Positions 58,678 through 64,000 of a DNA stretch of 64,000 bases are shown piece after piece. A model generated the notes under the pieces. The model ran no database searches. It saw only the letters and a list, made by a program, of their open reading frames with translations, and was not told the DNA's origin. Both the position numbers and the translations under genes were made by a program. How positions within the stretch are numbered: the first letter of the stretch is position 1; each line of letters starts with the position of its first letter. The stretch is from Micropterus salmoides (Eukaryota > Chordata > Actinopteri > Centrarchiformes > Centrarchidae), in NCBI RefSeq assembly GCF_014851395.1, contig NW_024040817.1, positions 23,387,269-23,451,268 of the forward strand, given 5' to 3'.

Positions 58678-61039
58678 GCATGTATGTTGGCCCTGTCCAT
58701 GGTGTACCTCACCTCTCGCAGGCACAAGGTATGTAATTTAACTCACCATTGAAAATAGATAAATAATACAATGAATTTGATGCTGTACAGACAGTGTTAT
58801 CCCAGAGGAGACAGCATAAAGTCAAGTCTTAAAATAGACCTCCATATGCTTATGTCTGTTACTAAGGTAATAGCCAAACATATTACAGCATGTAACATAT
58901 AATGCGGTGCCTATCACAGGCACATTACACAAATGATCTGCCTTATTCTGCTTTTTTCACTGCCTGTTTCGAGGCAGCTTCTGAACATCTTTGAAAGTCT
59001 TATTAAAACAACCAACAGATGTGCTCAAATACACATTTTGTCAGCGGATAACTCTGTCACAGAATTGTGAGGAATTGTTGGGTGAGTTTTCTTTCACCCA
59101 GTCAGAGATTTGAAATGCTTTTTATACATTTACCACTTTACAAAATATCCACTTTAGAATATTTCCTCATCTCTCCCCGTCATCACAGACATACACTTAC
59201 ACAGCACACACACACACTAACACACTTAACAGTGAAGCCACAGAGAGGAGGGTGTGGAGGGCTGATAGGGCTTGCTCCACTTTTCCATCTGACAGAGCAG
59301 AAGGGATCAAGACTGTGTCAAACAGCGAGTCGGTGTGGCAAGAGGGAGTCGGCCAGTAGGGCTTATGTGGGCTTTGCCTCCGTTGGGCGTTACAGACGTG
59401 GACAGGCTCTCAGCTTATTTCCCCAGCTATCACAACAGTCCTTAGAGAGCGCGTTAACATTGTAGCTTTGATTCTCAGGGCATAATGCTCGGGTTCTTGT
59501 TGAGGACAGTCGGCTCCAAGGTACTTTTGATGGCTTTAAGTAGCTTTTACATGTTAAGATCAGTTCTAAGTAGCCTTACATACAAGTTTGAGTCAATATG
59601 ATTTCGTTCTGCTGCTGGACTTCATGGATAAGTGTGGGCTGCTTGAACTTTTTAGTTTGGGTGATGAGGTTATGTAAAGCAGGTTAGATTGTTTTTTCTT
59701 TTTGAGGTTAGTCTTTGTTTTTTTTGTTTTTTTTTATACTTCATGCATTATCCTTGATTGTGTCATCATGTGACCAGTGGATGTAGAATGGGGCACTGTA
59801 TCTCACTGTATGGCCAGGAATAGCCGTTAGAACCCTTTGATGCTGTCCCCGTTGGGCATTGTCTCTCCGAAGATGATGTTGGGCATTTGTAGTGATTAGT
59901 ATTTGAAGTTTAGATTATAAGAAGAAAAAGAAGACTAGCTCTCTGCTGTCAGTTGGAATACATTGCCTCCTCGCAGCAAGAGCTGCTGGGTAAGTAATAT
60001 CCATACCCCCCCCTAAAAATCCATTCTAGGTTAATTTGTAGCTGTTGTGTTAAGATCTTTCTTAAAAGATCTTATATGTAACCTAAAGTCAAGTGCAATA
60101 TTTGCCTTATGCTTGTCTTGTTGTCGTGCACATTATCCTCTTTTACTCGTGTACTGCTGGAAGTGGGCTGAGAGGGCACTAGGTTAGTGCTTTTTGAGTC
60201 CTCTTTGAGCCCATGGCAAGATGTTCATAAGAAAATGTCCAGTTTTCAGAGAAATCCTCTACATTTATGTAGCATTTGAAAAAGTCTAACAACGACAAAA
60301 AAAAGACACGCTCATACTTTTTTGGGGAATCAGTATTAATAATCCATTTTCTGATGAAGCCACTTTCTTCTGAGCCATGCAGCGTGTCCATGTTAACACA
60401 GAATGCAGGCAGTCAGAACGGCAGGCCATTTATGGCCGTGCCCGAAACCTGTATCTCTGCTTTTTCCTGTTCGCTCACTGGCTTGCACACCAGGAAGAAA
60501 GATAATCCCGGGAAAGAAGCTTATAAATTAGCCCATGGTCATGCCAGAGAGCAGATTGGGGCGGTGGAGGTCAATGACAAAGCATCCTCCTCTCACGAGA
60601 ATCAGAGAAAAAGAAGTAGGGTTTTGTGTGACAACCTCACGTGACGTGTGATTAAGCAAGGGCAGTACATATAACTTTATTAAATACCTATTTATATAGG
60701 CATCCATTTAAAATAATATGAAATCAATGAAATGTACTAGAGTAATAATGGTGTTGTAAACTACATGTGTACTGTAAAATATTTTTTAGTGTTCATCTCT
60801 GCCCTTGTCATGACTCACTTCATCAACAGAGATGTATAATTGGTGTTTTTCCCTGAATTGTTCCATAGAACATCAATAAATATTCCATGTTTAAGTTACC
60901 GCAGCATAGATAACATTTAAATATACAATGACATGTTTTGTGTAAGTTGTGCATGTATGCATGTTGTATATGTATGTTTTTGTGCCTGTGAATTTCTATT
61001 CTATCTATTTTTTTAAATTTTGTTTTGTAAACCACTGCT

Positions 61040-61094
61040 AATGCAACACTGCAACTTCCCTTCGGGGTTGAATAAAATAACTATCTATCTATCG
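61040..61094 (+). repeat. LINE-like 3' tail with (CTAT)n
   Basis: 'gcaacttcccttcggggttg' followed by 'aataaaataactatctatct': the 'cttccc..cgggg...aataaa' plus tandem tail ending typical of fish non-LTR retrotransposons. Confidence 0.6.
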
Positions 61095-63489
61095 ATTTAG
61101 AAACATAAGCTGTACGGTCTTGCACATAACATCACAGCAAGCTTCAGTTAATCTCACAGTATGTTCTTGTGGTTAAGAGAGCCATCTTTACATCAGTCAG
61201 CAGAAGGGAGGAAAGCTTAGATCCTACAGAGTTAATATGTGGGTCAAATACATTTATGCATGGAGACAAACATTCCCACACATGCACTGAAATGCGCACA
61301 GGGACCTACATTGTGGTGAACACGGTGATGTAAATGTGTGCTGGTCAGTCCTGCATAATAGGTGGGAGGAAGGGTTGAGTAAGTGCAGATGATTTGTGTC
61401 ATGTGAAGGCTTGCTTCACTGCTTTCTGGCTATATTGAGAGACCAATGTGTCTCCTGGCTACCTGGCGGCCATGGATGTAATATCTACCGGCGACCATCA
61501 GCTGGAATAGATGTTCTCCTGTGCACTTTTTTCCCCCATTTCTTTCTGTGCCTTCAATCATGAAACTAAACTCAGTACATTCAAAATTACATTAAGAAGA
61601 AAAGGAATTTTATGATGATTGTTATTTGCCTTGTGTATCACATATTTAACAATGTGAAACTTTAGGAAATATAAAGGAGAGATAGATAAAGAGATTACAC
61701 ATGACACTTAAAACCCACAATGTTACCTTTGACGTGTACACAGACAGCTGGGCCCCCAGGATGACCCAACCCTTAACCCGTAAAGTACAAGCAAACAATC
61801 ACAAAATGATTCAAAATCCACAATTCAAGACATTTTCATTTTCATTTTAGTGTGAATGAATCCATCAGTACTATAGCCTACAGGATATTGAGAGTTTTGT
61901 GGCAGAAACTCAAGCACTCAAGTCTTACCATATTGGGAGACAAGTGTCCCAGTAAGTCATGACAGTGTGAAGTACATGCACAGTACCAGGACCCTGAAAC
62001 TGAAGCAGCTAAATGGAACTCAGCCATCTTTAATTTGATTATTTCTACCTGTCCTTTAACTGTGACGTGGCCTATTACATGCAGTCACCAGACTCTGTGT
62101 ACCAATGAGAAGAGAATAGTATATGAGGCATGAGATAGAATGGTGTTAAATAATACATATAAGCTGCATTAAGCAACTAAGCTATGACAACAAGCATGCT
62201 TTAGTTAGGGATGGTCATTGATCCTATTGGTGTATACTTGAGGCCACTTACCTCCATGATCCTTAAAATCCCTCTCCCACAAGCCCTCTCCCTCCCAATA
62301 GTCATTCTGTCTATAACTCATTAGCTCTGTGCAGTGTGTATCGCCAACTCTCACTCTGTTTTAAACAATGCCTACACATGAAGTTGTCTTTTCAAAAAAG
62401 CACATTAGAACATCAAATTATACTGTACCAGCGGCAATTTGCTCAGTGACTTTACAATATCGCACGCTTAATAATAAACCTATATCTACTGTCTTCTAAA
62501 GACTTTACAACAATCCCTCGATTATTTCTGCATCTCTTTGCATGTTTTGCCTTTTGCCTTATGCCTTCCTCATTTTGAGTTTTTTCTCCTCTGTAATTGC
62601 TTTGCTTGTCTGCTTTCTGACCACAGATGACAAAAAGGCATATAATTAAACCCAAATTCTGCCCATTTTGCCAGAAATGAGCAATGACGGAGTGATGGAC
62701 ACAAGGCATTCAGTTTTACAACTAAACTACATTTCTTTGGCTACAGTCATCTCATAAATCAGTTTTGACAGTGTTTGCCAGCAGCTAAAATTAGCTGATA
62801 ATGTTAATCCTCATTACATCAATGACAGCTATGTAGAACGGCACATTCGCATGTAAAACTGGTTTAAATGCTTAGCAGTGATAAAAAGTTGCTTTGGATG
62901 AGAATCATTGGCAACACACCACTAATCATGTCTATGTGTTAGGCAGATGGATGGCTTGCTTTTTCAGTGGCTTTATTTCCATACAGCTCAAAACCCTGCA
63001 TCAAGCCCTTCAATTTTAATAATTCAAAGCATGTTTAACCTTTTTTTTGTTTCTTAACAGGGTGCAATTGGCTTTCATAGCTCTGCCCTTTCAGTCAAGA
63101 GTCGGTGCCAATATATTCTCAGTAGACATAAAAGGTCAATTTATGCTGTTGTTCAGGAAGTATTTTTCCTATTTGTCTTAGCAGCTACAACAGCATTTTA
63201 CAAGCAATTAGGGAACAAATTAGAAGGCATAGAAATATGTTACTGCAGTACAAAGTGCATGTTTTAGCATACTGCTGAGAAATAATGCCAAGCACAGCAT
63301 ATCCCCTTATTTTTCCTCTAGTGCCACCAGCAGGTCAAAGAGTTCATTTATCCAGTAAAATATTTCATCATACATACAAATGGATTGGCACACAATTCTT
63401 TACAGACATTGATGGTTGATAATGTATCCCAATTATATCCCCTCAGTTCTCAACTAGCGCCACCATGAGTTTAATGTGTTAAACACTTT

Positions 63490-63720
63490 GTTTCATGACC
63501 TAACACCTGGTGGGACTGACATTCCGATCAGCCCCAGCTGTACTTTGTATTGGACGTAATTATCAAATGTCAACATGCTAACACACTAAACTAAGATAAT
63601 GAACATGCTAAACATTAGCATGTTAGCATTGTCATTGTGAGTATGTTAGCTTGCTGACATTAGCATTTAGCTCAAAGCACTGCTGTGTAGCCTCACAGAG
63701 TGAATGCTGTAGACTCTCTG
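63490..63720. repeat. teleost interspersed repeat, copy 3
   Basis: Holds, in order, 'cagccccagctgtactttgt', 'catgctaacacactaaacta', 'aacattagcatgttagcatt', 'gacattagcatttagctcaa' and 'gtagcctcacagag', matching copies at 8740-9060 and 28600-28720. Confidence 0.8.
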
Positions 63721-64000
63721 TCATGTTGAGTATATTTGTTAGGTTTTTGGCTCAGGTTGATCAGAGGAAACTGTAATCCCTGTGTATACTGAGGGGTAGC
63801 TACCTGTCAAAATCAAGCCAACTCTAACACCCATTAAATAAAACTTGATTCTTTGTCAAAGTCAAGACCAAACAACAGATGTATTGAATATCGCAATGCT
63901 AGAAAACTAGATGGTGTTACGTATATTTACACATCTTAGCATTTGTTTGGATACTGCCAGGTTTATGTCTTTGCAGTATACATTTGGGATCCATAGTCTA

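Larger units (their letters stand above)
51725..64000 (+). other. intron 14, running off the window
   Basis: No exon found in 12.3 kb. I looked for a phase-2 exon with a Cys-x-Cys-x-x-Leu-Ser-Thr-Phe type GPS end and saw none. Contains two complete hAT-like elements (55821-56728 and 57387-58677), a 17-bp hairpin (57319-57360), a 14-bp hairpin (52882-52917), a LINE-like 3' tail (61040-61094) and the fullest copy of a teleost repeat (63490-63720). 51800-52860, 52930-55800, 58740-61030 and 61100-63480 hold nothing I can name. Confidence 0.85.

Noticed and set aside
58678..58736. Possible downstream exon reading 'LALSMVYLTSRRHK' before a GTATGT
   Set aside because: No acceptor precedes it, phase 2 cannot be satisfied with GPS sequence, and it does not match any BAI transmembrane helix. 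It directly adjoins an hAT target duplication.

Overview
The window looks like one piece of a single large vertebrate gene read on the + strand, almost certainly from a teleost fish. Fourteen exons with canonical GT-AG borders and matching phases can be chained from 17162 to 51724. They encode 576 consecutive residues of the extracellular region of an adhesion GPCR of the brain-specific angiogenesis inhibitor (BAI/ADGRB) family. The best assignment is adgrb2 (BAI2): there are four thrombospondin type 1 repeats, and stretches such as QREPVSAVSSDI and GRRGMKDWAR match BAI2 as I remember it better than BAI1 or BAI3. The fish assignment rests on the repeats: hAT-like elements of the 'aagtaaaagtac' type, 'gctaacattagcatttagctcaaagca' type repeats, and the 'taaagctgcaagcagcg...gggccctc' repeat, all familiar from teleost genomes.

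Layout: 1-17161 is intron (or 5' flank) with microsatellites, a piggyBac-like element with TTAA target duplications, SINE and LINE remnants and a few motif-level regulatory candidates. Exon 1 (17162-17245) is the acidic linker after the CUB-like region. Exons 2-5 (19898-34216) each carry one thrombospondin repeat. Exons 6-7 (35438-39152) form the hormone-receptor (HormR) domain. Exons 8-14 (40155-51724) form most of the GAIN domain and stop just inside the GPS motif, at its first Cys-x-x-Trp. I could not find the exon with the rest of the GPS and its cleavage site, so 51725-64000 appears to be intron, rich in hAT elements. The N-terminal signal peptide and CUB-like exons, the seven-helix domain and the cytoplasmic tail all lie outside the window.

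The parts work as one protein: TSRs for extracellular ligand binding, then HormR and GAIN, which in this family leads to autoproteolysis at the GPS and control of the seven-helix domain. No second protein-coding gene, tRNA, rRNA or CRISPR array could be supported. The points most worth a second look are: a coding-like stretch in intron 11 (41875-43001) with a frame-compatible cassette-exon candidate and a possible alternative last exon; a displaced splice donor that adds eight residues after TSR1; several perfect long hairpins (51, 28, 26 and 17 bp) in introns; and three hAT elements plus one piggyBac element with intact target-site duplications. I see nothing that amounts to a wholly new biological system; the intron 11 stretch is the best lead.
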